Source: Actinomycetota bacterium (GTDB taxonomy: Bacteria > Actinomycetota > Humimicrobiia > Humimicrobiales > Humimicrobiaceae). From it: 27,346 nucleotides of DNA. Made by a program: the position numbers and the translations under genes. The stretch covers positions 1 through 27,346 of the forward strand of contig JADHVM010000002.1 of assembly GCA_016783985.1 (NCBI GenBank). Direction: 5' to 3'. Below, in pieces: positions 8,754 to 18,867 of this stretch; position 1 is the first letter of the stretch; each line of letters begins with the position of its first letter. The notes beneath the pieces were generated by a model. It worked only from the letters and a program-made list of their open reading frames with translations. It did no database searches and had not been told where the DNA came from.

Positions 8754-9647
8754 TTAGCCTTTATCTATGTCTTTATGAAATAGCTTTATTGAATAGCCTT
8801 TTAACTTTAAATAGTCATATATTTTTTCTGAGATAACAACTGACCGGTGTTTCCCACCTGTGCAGCCAATTCCTATACCTAAATAACTTTTCCCCTCGTC
8901 TATATAATTTGGTATCAGAAAATCCAACATTTTTTCAAACATAAGTATAAATCTTTTTGTTTCATCACGGGAAAGCACAAATCTTACTACCTTTTCATCC
9001 CCACCATCAAGATCCTTTAGCTCATCCATATAAAAAGGATTTGGTAAAAACCTTACATCCATTACAATATCCGCGTTCTCAGGTAATCCATATTTGTATC
9101 CAAATGAAATTAAAGATATTTGAAGAAGTCTGCTTCTTTCCTTATTACCTAATATTCTTTCAGTTATTTCAAGTCTTAAGTCCTTAGCATTTAGCGAAGT
9201 TGTATCTATTATAACATCTGATACTTTTCTTAATTTATGCATTTTTTCAATTTCTTTTTCTATTCCTCCCCCAACATCTCCATCTTCAACTAAGGGGTGC
9301 TTTCTTCTGGTAAGTGAGAACCTATTCATTAAAACTCTCTTTGAAGCTTCAAGAAATAAAATTTTATATTTGATATTTTTCTTTTTTAAATTATCCAATG
9401 TTTTATATATTTCATCAAAGAAATATCCGCTTCTTAAATCAATAGCGACTGCAATTTTATCTATATTCCTGTTTCTTTCTGAAAAGAACTTAATAAGATT
9501 TAATATTAGATAAGAAGGCAGGTTATCTATGCAATAATATCCTGCATCTTCAAAATATTTTAATGCTTCTGTTTTTCCAGCTCCAGATAGTCCAGTTATT
9601 ATTATTAACTTTATACTATATTCATCATTCATTTTTTTATCAGCCAA
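8754..9647 (-). CDS. rapZ: RNase adapter protein / nucleotide-binding protein RapZ (YvcJ family)
   Basis: P-loop protein of the RapZ/YvcJ family. In E. coli it controls glucosamine-6-phosphate synthase through small RNAs, and B. subtilis YvcJ hydrolyses GTP. Its role in this organism is not known. The 297 aa contain Walker A GLSGAGKT (residues 19-26) followed by YYCIDNLP, the SLTRRKHPL segment, and the C-terminal family signature GCTGGKHRS (about 261-269). The start is TTG at 9647. GAGGGG (9655-9660) sits 7 nt upstream, while the internal ATG at codon 6 lacks a ribosome-binding site. It follows uvrC after 155 bp. In many Gram-positives yvcK and whiA come next, but here gap follows directly. 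Confidence 0.95.
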   Translation of the reverse strand: MADKKMNDEYSIKLIIITGLSGAGKTEALKYFEDAGYYCIDNLPSYLILNLIKFFSERNRNIDKIAVAIDLRSGYFFDEIYKTLDNLKKKNIKYKILFLEASKRVLMNRFSLTRRKHPLVEDGDVGGGIEKEIEKMHKLRKVSDVIIDTTSLNAKDLRLEITERILGNKERSRLLQISLISFGYKYGLPENADIVMDVRFLPNPFYMDELKDLDGGDEKVVRFVLSRDETKRFILMFEKMLDFLIPNYIDEGKSYLGIGIGCTGGKHRSVVISEKIYDYLKLKGYSIKLFHKDIDKG

Positions 9648-9810
9648 TAATTTACCCCTCTTTTTATTAATTTAAATAAAAATTATTCTCAAGTTTTAGC
9701 ATAAATCATTCTTATCATAACTATACTTTATTTAGTAGTATTTTAAAGTATATTAATGCATATTTTAACCTTATTTCCAATATTATGAAATCTATAATTT
9801 AACATACTTT

Positions 9811-11655
9811 TTATTTATGGAGACTATTGTAGACTTTCACTGCATCCCTGTAGCTTAAACCCTTTATATTTAATAAATCCTCTATACTGCTAGATTTTAA
9901 TTCATCTATTGAATTAATTTTTTTAAAAATATAACACTTCTTTTTCTCGCCTATCCCCTTAATCCCATCCAAAATAGAATTTGTCATATACCTATCCCTC
10001 AATTTCCTATGATAATTAACAGCAAATCTATGAGATTCATCTCTTATTTTTGTTACAATCATCATAAAATTTGAGTTTTTATTCAGTTTTATTCCACTCC
10101 TATATTTATTACAAAATATTATTTCCTCTTTTTTAGCTATACTTATCACATCTATATTAAAAATCCCTTTCTGTCTTAAAACATTACAAGCAGCATTAAA
10201 TTGAGCTTTTCCACCATCAATTACCATCAGATCTGGCTTGATGTAAAAGCTATCTTCTATATTTATTTTCGACCCTTTTAAATATTTAATCCTTCTAGTA
10301 ATGATTTCCTCTATCATCCTACAGTCATCCTGACCGCTGACAGTATTAATTTTAAAATGTCTATAATTACTATTTAAAGGATTGCCGTCAACAAAAACTA
10401 CCATTGAACCCACAGCAAAACTATTCTTTAAATTGGAAATATCAAAACATTCAACTCTCCGCGGTATATTGTCCAAACCCAGGACTTCTTTTAACTTCAA
10501 TATATGCTTATAGGCCTTGCTTGAACCAACATCTTTTTCAAATTTCTTTTTATTAAGGTATAATTTCGAGTTTTTAGCAACCATATTAATTATTTTTTTC
10601 TTTTCACCCTTTTTAGGAACCTTGATTTCTATTTTTTTCCCTTTTGTATTTTTAAACCATTCAGATATTATACTCATATCTTCTACTTCAAACGGAACAT
10701 AGATTTTGGAAGGCATATTATCAATATCCGTATAATATTTCTTTATAAATCCAGATAAAATTTCTTTATTTTTTAAATGTTTTATATTACTTATAACAAA
10801 ATTATTTACTGCAATAAGTTCACCTTCTCTATAAGAAAAAAGGCTCACAGCTGCCATACTTTCATCTGTGTCCTTACTAACAGAAACGGCATCCCAACTA
10901 TTCTTTCTATATATAAATATCCTTTGACTTATTACAAGCTTGGTTATAGAATCAATTTTTTCCTTTATCTCTGCTGCTTCTTCAAATTCTTCATTCTTTA
11001 CATGTTTTTGCATCTCTGACTTAAGTATGTTAATTACTACACTGTCTCTGCCCTTTAGAAATAATTTTATATAATTTATATTATCTTTATACTCTTTTTC
11101 AGAAACATTATCCATGCATGGTGCAGAACATAGATTAATATGGTAATTAAGACAGGGCATTCCCGCCGCCTTGCCTGGTTTGCTTTTTCTGCAATCTCTT
11201 ATTTTAAATATTCTTCGCAGTATTTCTAAAGTATCCTTAGCTGCATTAACATTTGTATACGGCCCAAAATATTTTGCTGCTTTAATGTTTCTATCTCTTG
11301 TAATAAATACTCTGGGAAACTTTTCTTTTTCAGTTATTGCAATAAATGGATACGATTTATCATCTTTAAAACTTATATTATATTTAGGTCTATTTCTTTT
11401 AATTAAATTACTCTCAAGAATTAAAGCTTCAATCTCGTTATCTGTGACTACATAATCTATAGAATTTATCTTATCTACAAAATAAAATATTACATGATAC
11501 AAATTATCAGTGCTATCATTCTTCCGGTAATAACTTCTTACCCTATTATATATATTAATTGCCTTACCAATATAAATAATTCTGCCACTGGAATCCTTAA
11601 AAATATATACTCCTGTTTTTCTTGGTAAAACACTTAAAGTTTTTTTAACATCCAT
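9811..11655 (-). CDS. uvrC: Excinuclease ABC subunit C
   Basis: Dual-incision nuclease of nucleotide excision repair, which cuts 3' and then 5' of a lesion marked by UvrB. At 614 aa it has the usual length. Domain order is GIY-YIG nuclease (GVY 15-17, YIG 28-30), a cysteine cluster ([18 protein letters not shown]), a UVR motif that binds UvrB ([14 protein letters not shown]), an RNase-H-like 5' nuclease with [14 protein letters not shown] and RDESHRFA, and C-terminal helix-hairpin-helix repeats ([20 protein letters not shown]). Its ATG overlaps the end of uvrA by 11 nt and has no clear ribosome-binding site, so translation is probably coupled to uvrA. Confidence 0.97.
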   Translation of the reverse strand: MDVKKTLSVLPRKTGVYIFKDSSGRIIYIGKAINIYNRVRSYYRKNDSTDNLYHVIFYFVDKINSIDYVVTDNEIEALILESNLIKRNRPKYNISFKDDKSYPFIAITEKEKFPRVFITRDRNIKAAKYFGPYTNVNAAKDTLEILRRIFKIRDCRKSKPGKAAGMPCLNYHINLCSAPCMDNVSEKEYKDNINYIKLFLKGRDSVVINILKSEMQKHVKNEEFEEAAEIKEKIDSITKLVISQRIFIYRKNSWDAVSVSKDTDESMAAVSLFSYREGELIAVNNFVISNIKHLKNKEILSGFIKKYYTDIDNMPSKIYVPFEVEDMSIISEWFKNTKGKKIEIKVPKKGEKKKIINMVAKNSKLYLNKKKFEKDVGSSKAYKHILKLKEVLGLDNIPRRVECFDISNLKNSFAVGSMVVFVDGNPLNSNYRHFKINTVSGQDDCRMIEEIITRRIKYLKGSKINIEDSFYIKPDLMVIDGGKAQFNAACNVLRQKGIFNIDVISIAKKEEIIFCNKYRSGIKLNKNSNFMMIVTKIRDESHRFAVNYHRKLRDRYMTNSILDGIKGIGEKKKCYIFKKINSIDELKSSSIEDLLNIKGLSYRDAVKVYNSLHK

Positions 11656-14485
11656 TTGCTTTTTTTAAAAAACTTTTTAAAAACTTTCCCGTATAGGAGG
11701 ACCCATTTTCTGCTAATTCTTCAGGAGTACCTTTTGCCACAATCTCTCCTCCTTTATCACCACCTTCAGGTCCAAGATCAATTATATAATCTGCAGACTT
11801 AATTATCTCTAGATTATGCTCTATTATAACTACAGTATTTCCTGCTTCTACAAGCCTATTTAATATTTTAAGTAGTTTACTTATATCATCAAAATGCAGT
11901 CCTGTGGTAGGTTCATCCAGTAAATACAGGGTGCTGCCAGTACTTCTTTTAGATAACTCAGTTGAAAGCTTGACTCTTTGAGCTTCTCCTCCTGAAAGAG
12001 TTATTGAAGATTGGCCAAGTTTTATGTATCCTAAACCAACATCACTGATAAATTCTAATTTCCTTCTGATTCTGGGTATATTTTCAAAAAATTTTAATGC
12101 TTCTTCCACAGTCATATTCAAGATATCATCAATATTTTTACCCTTATATTTTATCTCAAGAGTTTCCCTATTATACCTTTTACCCTTACACACATCACAG
12201 GGAACATAAACATCAGGCAAGAAATGCATTTCTATTTTTATCTCCCCATCACCTTTACATGCTTCACATCTCCCACCCCTGACATTAAAACTGAATCTGC
12301 CAGGCTTGTATCCTCTCATTTTAGAATCTATTATCCTTGAAAAAAGTTCCCTGATATATGTAAAAATACCAGTATAGGTTGCAGGATTAGAACGAGGGGT
12401 TCTGCCAATTGGAGACTGGTCAATTACTATTACTTTATCCAGATTCTCATATCCAACAATACCAGCATGTTTTCCAGGTTTTTTAATAGAACGCATTAAA
12501 ATATTAGAAAGAGCAGGATATAAAATTTCGTTTATTAATGTGCTTTTACCAGAACCTGAAACTCCTGTTATAGAAACCAGTTTAGCCAGTGGTATACGAA
12601 CATCAATATTTTTTAGATTATGCTCTCCTGCTCCTTTTATTATTATATATTCCCCATTTCCATTTCTTCTTTTCGCCGGTATTGGTATGCTCTTTTCTTT
12701 TGACAGATACTTTCCTGTTATCGATTTTTCACATTTTAATATATCATTTAACTTTCCACTGAATACAATCTCTCCGCCGTGGACTCCTGCCCCAGGTCCA
12801 ATATCTACGATGAAATCAGACTCTCTCATGGTTTCCTCATCATGTTCTATGACAATAATTGTATTACCCAGGTCCCTTAGTCTCTTTAAAGCATTTATCA
12901 ATTTCTTATTATCCCTCTGGTGCAGTCCAATACTTGGTTCATCTAATATATATAATACTCCAACCAAGCCTGAACCAATCTGGGTTGCAAGTCTTATTCT
13001 TTGGGATTCACCTCCAGATAATGTACCTGCCATTCTATTAATTGTTAAATAACCAATACCTACATCTTTTAAAAAGTTCAATCTTTCATTAATTTCTTTA
13101 ACCAGTCTTTCACCAATAATTTTCTGTCGATCAGTTAATTTTAAATTACTTAACCATTTAATAGATTCCTCTATTGTTAACTTGCAAAAATCAGCTATTG
13201 AAAATCCTGCAATCTTTATCGCAAGACTTTCCGGTCTGAGCCTTTCTCCATTACATGTACTGCAGGGTATTGAGCTTATCATTCTCTCAATCTTGCTCCT
13301 TTGACTTTCAGATTCTGTTTCTAAATACCTCCTGCTTAAATTATTAGCAAGACCTTCAAACTTTAGCTGGTAATACCTGACATCTCCTTTATGACTTACA
13401 TATTTTACTTGTATTCTCTCCCCGTCTGTGCCATACAATATAATTTGCTTAAATTTTTCATCCATCTCTTTATATGGAGTATTTAGATTAAAGCCATACT
13501 GCTCTGCTAAGCTCTTTATAATTTGAGAATAATAATTAGAATAGCTCATATTAAAGAAAGGAATTGCACCATCAATTATACTCAGCTCAGGATTTTCAAC
13601 AATTAACGATGGATCAATTTCCCTTCTGAAACCCAGCCCTCCACAATCCTTGCAAGCTCCGTAGGGACTGTTAAATGAAAACATTCTTGGAGTTATTTCC
13701 TCAAAATTTATTCCGCAATTCACACATGAGAAACTTTCTGAAAAACTAAGAATCTCGCCGCTTTCAGTCAGCTCTATATATACTAATCCACCACTTTCAC
13801 CAAGAGAAATTTCAATATCCTCTGAAAGCCTTTTTTTAATGTCTGTCTTTATCTTTAATCTATCAACTATAATTTCAATATTATGTTTTCTGTTTTTATC
13901 CAGCTTTATATTAAAATTTTCCTGCAACTCATGAACTTCTCCATCAACCTTTACCCTTATAAACCCATCTTTTCTAATATTTTCAAATGTCTTTAAATAT
14001 TCACCTTTTCTGCCCCTTATAATTGGAGAAAGAACTTGAAATTTTGTTCCATCCGGCATCTCCAGTATCTTATCTACTATCTGATCTACAGTCTGTTTAG
14101 TAATTAACCTTCCACATTTATAGCAATATGGTGTTCCAATTCTTGCAAAAAGGACCCTTAAATAATCATAAATCTCAGTAATCGTTCCAACAGTAGACCT
14201 TGGATTTTTAGAAACTCCCTTCTGATTTATAGATACTGCCGGAGATAGACCTTCTATTAAATCTACATCTGGCTTATCCATCTGTCCTAAGAATTGCCTG
14301 GCATAAGAAGAAAGTGACTCAACGTATCTTCTCTGACCTTCAGCATAAATAGTATCAAAAGCTAGAGATGATTTCCCGGATCCACTGACTCCTGTAAATA
14401 CTACAAATTTTTCTCTTGGAATCCTTAAATTTATATTCTTTAAATTATGCTCTCTTGCACCTTTAATAAAGATTTCTGGCTTCAT
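11645..14485 (-). CDS. uvrA: Excinuclease ABC subunit A
   Basis: Damage-recognition ATPase of nucleotide excision repair, which loads UvrB on lesions. It has 946 aa with tandem ABC modules. The first Walker A is GVSGSGKS (residues 32-39) followed by [18 protein letters not shown]. Zinc-binding CxxC pairs are visible (CYKC; CVNC with CKDC; CEAC with CDVC). ABC signatures LSGGESQR and LSGGEAQR are each followed by DEPSIGLH or DEPTTGLH. The frame extends to a TTG at 14503 inside uvrB, but the ATG at 14485 comes 1 nt after the uvrB stop (TAA-A-ATG), matches the family N-terminus and is typical of re-initiation, so I chose it. Neither candidate has a ribosome-binding site. Confidence 0.97.
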   Translation of the reverse strand: MKPEIFIKGAREHNLKNINLRIPREKFVVFTGVSGSGKSSLAFDTIYAEGQRRYVESLSSYARQFLGQMDKPDVDLIEGLSPAVSINQKGVSKNPRSTVGTITEIYDYLRVLFARIGTPYCYKCGRLITKQTVDQIVDKILEMPDGTKFQVLSPIIRGRKGEYLKTFENIRKDGFIRVKVDGEVHELQENFNIKLDKNRKHNIEIIVDRLKIKTDIKKRLSEDIEISLGESGGLVYIELTESGEILSFSESFSCVNCGINFEEITPRMFSFNSPYGACKDCGGLGFRREIDPSLIVENPELSIIDGAIPFFNMSYSNYYSQIIKSLAEQYGFNLNTPYKEMDEKFKQIILYGTDGERIQVKYVSHKGDVRYYQLKFEGLANNLSRRYLETESESQRSKIERMISSIPCSTCNGERLRPESLAIKIAGFSIADFCKLTIEESIKWLSNLKLTDRQKIIGERLVKEINERLNFLKDVGIGYLTINRMAGTLSGGESQRIRLATQIGSGLVGVLYILDEPSIGLHQRDNKKLINALKRLRDLGNTIIVIEHDEETMRESDFIVDIGPGAGVHGGEIVFSGKLNDILKCEKSITGKYLSKEKSIPIPAKRRNGNGEYIIIKGAGEHNLKNIDVRIPLAKLVSITGVSGSGKSTLINEILYPALSNILMRSIKKPGKHAGIVGYENLDKVIVIDQSPIGRTPRSNPATYTGIFTYIRELFSRIIDSKMRGYKPGRFSFNVRGGRCEACKGDGEIKIEMHFLPDVYVPCDVCKGKRYNRETLEIKYKGKNIDDILNMTVEEALKFFENIPRIRRKLEFISDVGLGYIKLGQSSITLSGGEAQRVKLSTELSKRSTGSTLYLLDEPTTGLHFDDISKLLKILNRLVEAGNTVVIIEHNLEIIKSADYIIDLGPEGGDKGGEIVAKGTPEELAENGSSYTGKFLKSFLKKANGC

Positions 14486-14486
14486 T

Positions 14487-16532
14487 TTATTTTTTTGTAT
14501 CAATATTTAAAATTTTCTTTATTCTTTTTATCTCATCTCTTATTGTAGCTGCTTTTTCAAAATTTAATTCTTTAGCAGCTAAATTCATCTCTTCCTCAAG
14601 ACCACTTATAATACTATCAATTTTTGATAAATCCATATCCAATAATTTTTCTTTTTCAAACTCTTCTTTCCTATCTTTTACTTTATAGCTCTTCTTTGTC
14701 TCAACTTTTGATCTTATTCCACTTGCATATAATATATCTGATATATTTTTTGATATAGTTTTAGGTATTATATTATTCTTCTTATTATAATTGTTCTGCA
14801 ATCTTCTCCTTCGGTCTGTTTCATTAACTGCATTTTTTATAGATTTCGTAATGTTATCGGCATACATTATAACTGTTCCATCAACATTTCTAGCAGCTCT
14901 ACCAATTGTCTGTATTAGGGAAATCTCAGATCTTAAGAAACCTTCCTTATCTGCATCTAAAATAGCGACAAGAGAAACTTCGGGCAAATCAAGCCCTTCT
15001 CGAAGTAAATTTATACCAACAAGAACATCAAAGTCCCCTTTTCTCAATCCCCTCAATATTTCTATTCTTTCTATTGTATCTATTGTCGAATGAAGATATC
15101 TAACTTTAATACTCCTGTTGGCTAAATAATCGGTTAAATCTTCAGCCATTTTTTTTGTAAGGGTGGTTATTAAAACTCTTTCTTTTTTCTTAATTCTTTT
15201 ACTGATCTCAGTTATTAAATCCTGGATTTGCCCTTCTGTAGGCCTTACTAAAACCTGAGGATCTACAAGCCCTGTTGGTCTTATTATTTGCTCCACAACA
15301 ATACCCGAGACTTTTCCTTCATACGGACCAGGAGTAGCAGTCGTAAAAATCACTTTTTTATTCTTTTCCTCAAATTCTTCAAACTTTAGCGGTCTATTAT
15401 CCAGGGCAGAAGGAAGCCTGAACCCATAATCCACAAGATTCTGTTTCCTCGATCTGTCTCCTTCAAACATTCCTCTTATTTGCGGAACAGCAATATGAGA
15501 TTCATCAATAATTGTAAGAAAATCTTTAGGAAAAAAATCAATTAATGTGTTTGGAGGCTCCCCTGGTTTCTTGCCAAGAATATGTCTTGAATAATTTTCT
15601 ATCCCACCACAAAATCCCAATTCAGAAATCATTTCCATATCATATTTTGTTCTAGACTCTAACCTTTGAGCTTCAACCAGCTTGCCTTCCTTTTTAAAAT
15701 ATTTAATCCTCTCTATTAGTTCTTCCTTAATACTCTTTAAAGCCCTTTCAACCCATTCCACAGTAGTTAGAAAATGAGTAGCAGGAGATATAATTACCAT
15801 CTCTATATCTTTATAAATTTCTCCTGAAACAGGGTTAAATTCTGTAATTTTTTCTATCTTATCTCCAAACAGTTGAAGCCTTACTGCACTATCCTGATAA
15901 GCCGGAAATATTTCAAAAATATCGCCCCTGACTCTGAATTTACCCTGGGTAAAATTATAAGCATTTCTTTCATATCTGATATTAACAAGATTATTGATTA
16001 TTTTTTCTCTTGGGTATTCCTCCCCCTTACCTACAATTATCCTTTGTTTTCCGTATTCAGAAGGAGAACCAAGACCATATATGCAAGATACACTGGCAAC
16101 TATTATTACATCATCTCTCGTATAAAGTGAATTAGTAGTGGATAACCTTAGCTTTTCTATTTCTTCATTTATGGATGTATCTTTTTCAATATACATATCT
16201 TTGTTTGGAATATAAGCTTCAGGCTGGTAGTAATCATAATAACTTACAAAATATTCAACTTTGTTATTTGGAAAAAATTCCTTGAACTCATTACAGAGTT
16301 GAGCAGCAAGAGTTTTATTAGGGGCCAGTACCAGAGTAGGAAGTTGAACCTCCTTGATAACATTAGCTATGGTATAGGTTTTTCCTGACCCTGTCACACC
16401 AAGTAAAGTCTGATATTTATAATTTTTCTCCAGGCCTTTAGTTAATTTGTATATAGCTCGGCCTTGATCTCCCTGGGGAGAGTAATTAGATATAATTTCA
16501 AATTTTTTTTTAGTTTTAAATTCGACAATCAT
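14487..16532 (-). CDS. uvrB: Excinuclease ABC subunit B
   Basis: Helicase-like damage-verification subunit of the UvrABC excinuclease. It has 681 aa, the family length. It shows the N-terminal SPQGDQ motif, Walker A GVTGSGKT (45-52), the tyrosine-rich beta-hairpin [12 protein letters not shown] (about 98-109) that inserts next to lesions, the DESH helicase box, TATPGPYE, the domain 3 motif [17 protein letters not shown] with QTIGRAARN, and a C-terminal UVR motif ([15 protein letters not shown]) that contacts UvrC or UvrA. Its ATG overlaps the 3' end of coaE by 17 nt in another frame, with only a weak upstream AGAGA. Gene order uvrB-uvrA-uvrC with overlaps suggests one coupled unit. Confidence 0.98.
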   Translation of the reverse strand: MIVEFKTKKKFEIISNYSPQGDQGRAIYKLTKGLEKNYKYQTLLGVTGSGKTYTIANVIKEVQLPTLVLAPNKTLAAQLCNEFKEFFPNNKVEYFVSYYDYYQPEAYIPNKDMYIEKDTSINEEIEKLRLSTTNSLYTRDDVIIVASVSCIYGLGSPSEYGKQRIIVGKGEEYPREKIINNLVNIRYERNAYNFTQGKFRVRGDIFEIFPAYQDSAVRLQLFGDKIEKITEFNPVSGEIYKDIEMVIISPATHFLTTVEWVERALKSIKEELIERIKYFKKEGKLVEAQRLESRTKYDMEMISELGFCGGIENYSRHILGKKPGEPPNTLIDFFPKDFLTIIDESHIAVPQIRGMFEGDRSRKQNLVDYGFRLPSALDNRPLKFEEFEEKNKKVIFTTATPGPYEGKVSGIVVEQIIRPTGLVDPQVLVRPTEGQIQDLITEISKRIKKKERVLITTLTKKMAEDLTDYLANRSIKVRYLHSTIDTIERIEILRGLRKGDFDVLVGINLLREGLDLPEVSLVAILDADKEGFLRSEISLIQTIGRAARNVDGTVIMYADNITKSIKNAVNETDRRRRLQNNYNKKNNIIPKTISKNISDILYASGIRSKVETKKSYKVKDRKEEFEKEKLLDMDLSKIDSIISGLEEEMNLAAKELNFEKAATIRDEIKRIKKILNIDTKK

Positions 16533-17118
16533 TAATTTTCTCTAAAATGTCTTCAACTTTTTTATATAAATCCGCTTTTGAACCATTATTAATTACTGTA
16601 AAATTTACAAGATTTTTATTAATTTTTATACGCTGCCCATCCAATCGTAAATCTATATTCTTATCACTAATCTCTGTTCCCTTATTTTTTAATAACTTTT
16701 TTCTCAAGCTTTTATCTGCCTTGAGCAGTATTATATAATCACAAAGTAAATCTAATTTAGAATCAAAAAGAACTGCAGCATCTATAATTATATAATTTTT
16801 CTCCAAACTGTTGTTTATAATTTTTTTAACTTCTCTCCTTATTGCAGGAAACATTATTTTATTTAACTTTGCAAGTTCTATACTACTGGAAAATACTCTT
16901 TTAGCCAGGACATTAAAATCTACTTTCCAGGCTGAGGAAAAAATACTGCTTCCGAAGCAATTTTTTAAATTTTTTAGAACCTCATCATCATTTGAATATA
17001 TACCCTTGGCAATTTTATCTACATCCAAAACTAAAGAATTTCTTAATTTCCTTTTTAAATATTTGCTTACTGTGCTTTTACCTGAAGCAATTTTTCCCAC
17101 TAAACCTATAATAAATAT
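16516..17118 (-). CDS. coaE: Dephospho-CoA kinase, probable non-AUG start
   Basis: Last enzyme of coenzyme A synthesis, phosphorylating the 3'-OH of dephospho-CoA. P-loop GKIASGKST is followed by the [12 protein letters not shown] substrate segment, [13 protein letters not shown], and [22 protein letters not shown], all family features. The first usual start codon (GTG at 17100) would remove beta-strand 1 that leads into the P-loop. The in-frame upstream codons read [16 protein letters not shown], exactly the expected N-terminus, but contain no ATG, GTG or TTG back to a stop at 17200-17202. A strong ribosome-binding site, GGAGGGG (17125-17131), sits 6 nt before ATA (17116-17118), with ATT at 17122-17124 as an alternative. 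I give ATA as the start (200 aa). Function is firm; the start is inferred. Confidence 0.85.
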   Translation of the reverse strand: MFIIGLVGKIASGKSTVSKYLKRKLRNSLVLDVDKIAKGIYSNDDEVLKNLKNCFGSSIFSSAWKVDFNVLAKRVFSSSIELAKLNKIMFPAIRREVKKIINNSLEKNYIIIDAAVLFDSKLDLLCDYIILLKADKSLRKKLLKNKGTEISDKNIDLRLDGQRIKINKNLVNFTVINNGSKADLYKKVEDILEKINDCRI

Positions 17119-17124
17119 TTTAAT

Positions 17125-17131
17125 CCCCTCC
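17125..17131 (-). promoter_or_regulatory. Ribosome-binding site that decides the coaE start
   Basis: GGAGGGG is a near-perfect anti-16S complement. It is spaced 6 nt from ATA and 24 nt from the GTG at 17100, which is too far for the GTG to be its partner. It therefore points to AUA (or the immediately adjacent AUU) as initiation codon. Confidence 0.65.
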
Positions 17132-17348
17132 AGTATATATACTTTTAGTTTATTAAAACATAATAGTGTTGTATTTTCATTTTTTAAATATGAACAAATC
17201 TATAATTAAAATTATATAATAAAAAAAGGTTAAAATGGTAAGAAAAAATTATTAATAAGAATATTAATAGTAGTGAAATGAAAAAAATGATTTTCTAATT
17301 TAAAATCTTACTTGAAAGCCTGCATAAAAGAATTAATATACTAACCTG

Positions 17349-18767
17349 CTACTCTATATTAGCTTCCTCTTTCAACTCTTTCAGTATTTTTTTTATAGCC
17401 TGATCTTTTTCCTCTTGACTTATCCCGCCAAGTTTCTTATCAAATTCTTCTTTTTCTTTTGATAGGATTTTATCTTCAGGTTTCTTCTCTTTAGATTCCT
17501 TGTCTTCTGGCGCAGCTTTTTTACCCTTTTCGCTTACTGGTTCACTCTTTTTCTCCTCAGATTTAGAAACTTTTTCTTTTATTTCCTCAGGTTTAATCTT
17601 CTTTTTAGAAGCAGCTTCTTTTTCTTTTGCCTTCTCTTCTCTCTCTTCTTCGCTTACAGGATTAGCAACCTGCTTTACGCTGAAAGCCATTCTTCTTTTA
17701 TCAAAATCAATGTCAATAATACGTATTTCTAATTCATCTCCTATTTTTGCTACCTCACTGGGTCTACTTATTGGCTCAACACTTAATTCTGATATATGTA
17801 CGAGACCTTCCATACCTTCTTCAATCTGAACAAAAAGGCCAAATTTTACTATCCTTGTTGCCTTACCTGTAACTACATCATTCACCTTATATTTCTTTAT
17901 TTTCTCTACCCAGGGGTCCTTCTGGGTCTGTTTTAAACCCAGGGAGAGCCTCTGCTTATCATTATCAATATCCAATACCTCGACACTGACTTCATCGCCT
18001 ACGCTTACTACTTCTGAAGGATGTTTTACATGATTCCAGGATAGTTCAGAAATATGAACAAGCCCGTCTACTCCATCTATATCCACAAATGCTCCAAAAT
18101 CAGCAATACTTGTAATGACACCTTTTCTAATCTGGCCAATCTCAATACTGTCAAGCGCTTCTTTTCTCTGTTCCTTCCTTTCGTCCTCAATTATCGCTTT
18201 TCTTGAAAGGACTACATTATTTCTGTTCCTATCAACTTCAATTATTTTACAAACACACTTTTCACCAATATAAGCTACGAGTTCTCTTGTTTTTCTAACA
18301 TCTATCAAAGATGCTGGTAAAAACCCTCTAAGGCCGATATCTAAAATAAGTCCGCCCCTGACACACTCTATAACTTCACCTTCTATTGTTCCCCCACTTT
18401 CATAAATTTCTTGAACCCTATCAAAGCTCTGCTCCATTTCTGCTCTTCTTTTAGATAAAATCAAACGCCCATCTTGATCTTCTTTTTGGAGAACCATTAT
18501 CTCTATAACATCTTCAATTTTTAAAACATCATCTGGCTTTACACTATTTCTAATAGAAAGTTCATTTAATGGTATGACTCCTTCTGATTTGTACCCTATG
18601 TCTATTAATACCTCATCTTTATCTATTTTTACTACTTTTCCTTTTAGTATATCCCCTTCATTGAAATTAATAATAGTTAAATCATAATTAGGCACCATTT
18701 CCCCATTATCATTTTCTATCATATAATTGTCATCCGTCACTCTATCTAAAAAATTTTCCTTCACCAT
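17349..18767 (-). CDS. rpsA: 30S ribosomal protein S1 (four S1 domains with charged tail)
   Basis: RNA-binding S1 family protein, probably ribosomal S1, which brings mRNA to the 30S subunit. Its 472 aa contain four S1 OB-fold repeats at about residues 37-107, 124-190, 208-279 and 294-366. Repeats 3 and 4 carry the strongest signature (ADFGAFVDI.GVDGLVHISELS and VKFGLFVQIEEGMEGLVHISELS). Residues 371-472 are a lysine/glutamate-rich, probably disordered tail with KKAAPEDKESKEKK-type stretches, ending in a possible helix (EEKDQAIKKILKEL). Four domains plus a basic tail resembles Gram-positive and actinobacterial S1, not the six-domain E. coli protein. The ATG at 18767 lies 13 nt after GGAGGG; a GTG one codon later is also possible. 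It sits between polA and coaE, as in Actinobacteria. Confidence 0.93.
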   Translation of the reverse strand: MVKENFLDRVTDDNYMIENDNGEMVPNYDLTIINFNEGDILKGKVVKIDKDEVLIDIGYKSEGVIPLNELSIRNSVKPDDVLKIEDVIEIMVLQKEDQDGRLILSKRRAEMEQSFDRVQEIYESGGTIEGEVIECVRGGLILDIGLRGFLPASLIDVRKTRELVAYIGEKCVCKIIEVDRNRNNVVLSRKAIIEDERKEQRKEALDSIEIGQIRKGVITSIADFGAFVDIDGVDGLVHISELSWNHVKHPSEVVSVGDEVSVEVLDIDNDKQRLSLGLKQTQKDPWVEKIKKYKVNDVVTGKATRIVKFGLFVQIEEGMEGLVHISELSVEPISRPSEVAKIGDELEIRIIDIDFDKRRMAFSVKQVANPVSEEEREEKAKEKEAASKKKIKPEEIKEKVSKSEEKKSEPVSEKGKKAAPEDKESKEKKPEDKILSKEKEEFDKKLGGISQEEKDQAIKKILKELKEEANIE

Positions 18768-18867
18768 ACCTTAAGAATCACCCTCCATTAATTAACATTC
18801 TGAAAAGAATATCATGCAAAAATAAAATTATCAATATCATAAAAAAATATATTATAAAATATTTTTA

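Noticed and set aside
12540..13052. 170-codon plus-strand ORF inside uvrA
   Set aside because: Its sequence is an antisense shadow of the conserved ABC module of uvrA, with no ribosome-binding site and no family resemblance.
14486..14503. TTG at 14503 as the uvrA start
   Set aside because: It lies inside uvrB with no ribosome-binding site. The ATG at 14485 directly after the uvrB stop matches the family N-terminus.
17132..17348. Possible small gene or promoter between rpsA and coaE
   Set aside because: A TATAAT-like hexamer occurs (17211-17216, minus strand) but has no fitting -35, and no ORF with a ribosome-binding site was found. The stretch is simply AT-rich.
18768..18867. AT-only inverted repeats between polA and rpsA
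   Set aside because: An 8-bp A/T-only stem is expected by chance in sequence this AT-rich, and it lacks any G-C pair.
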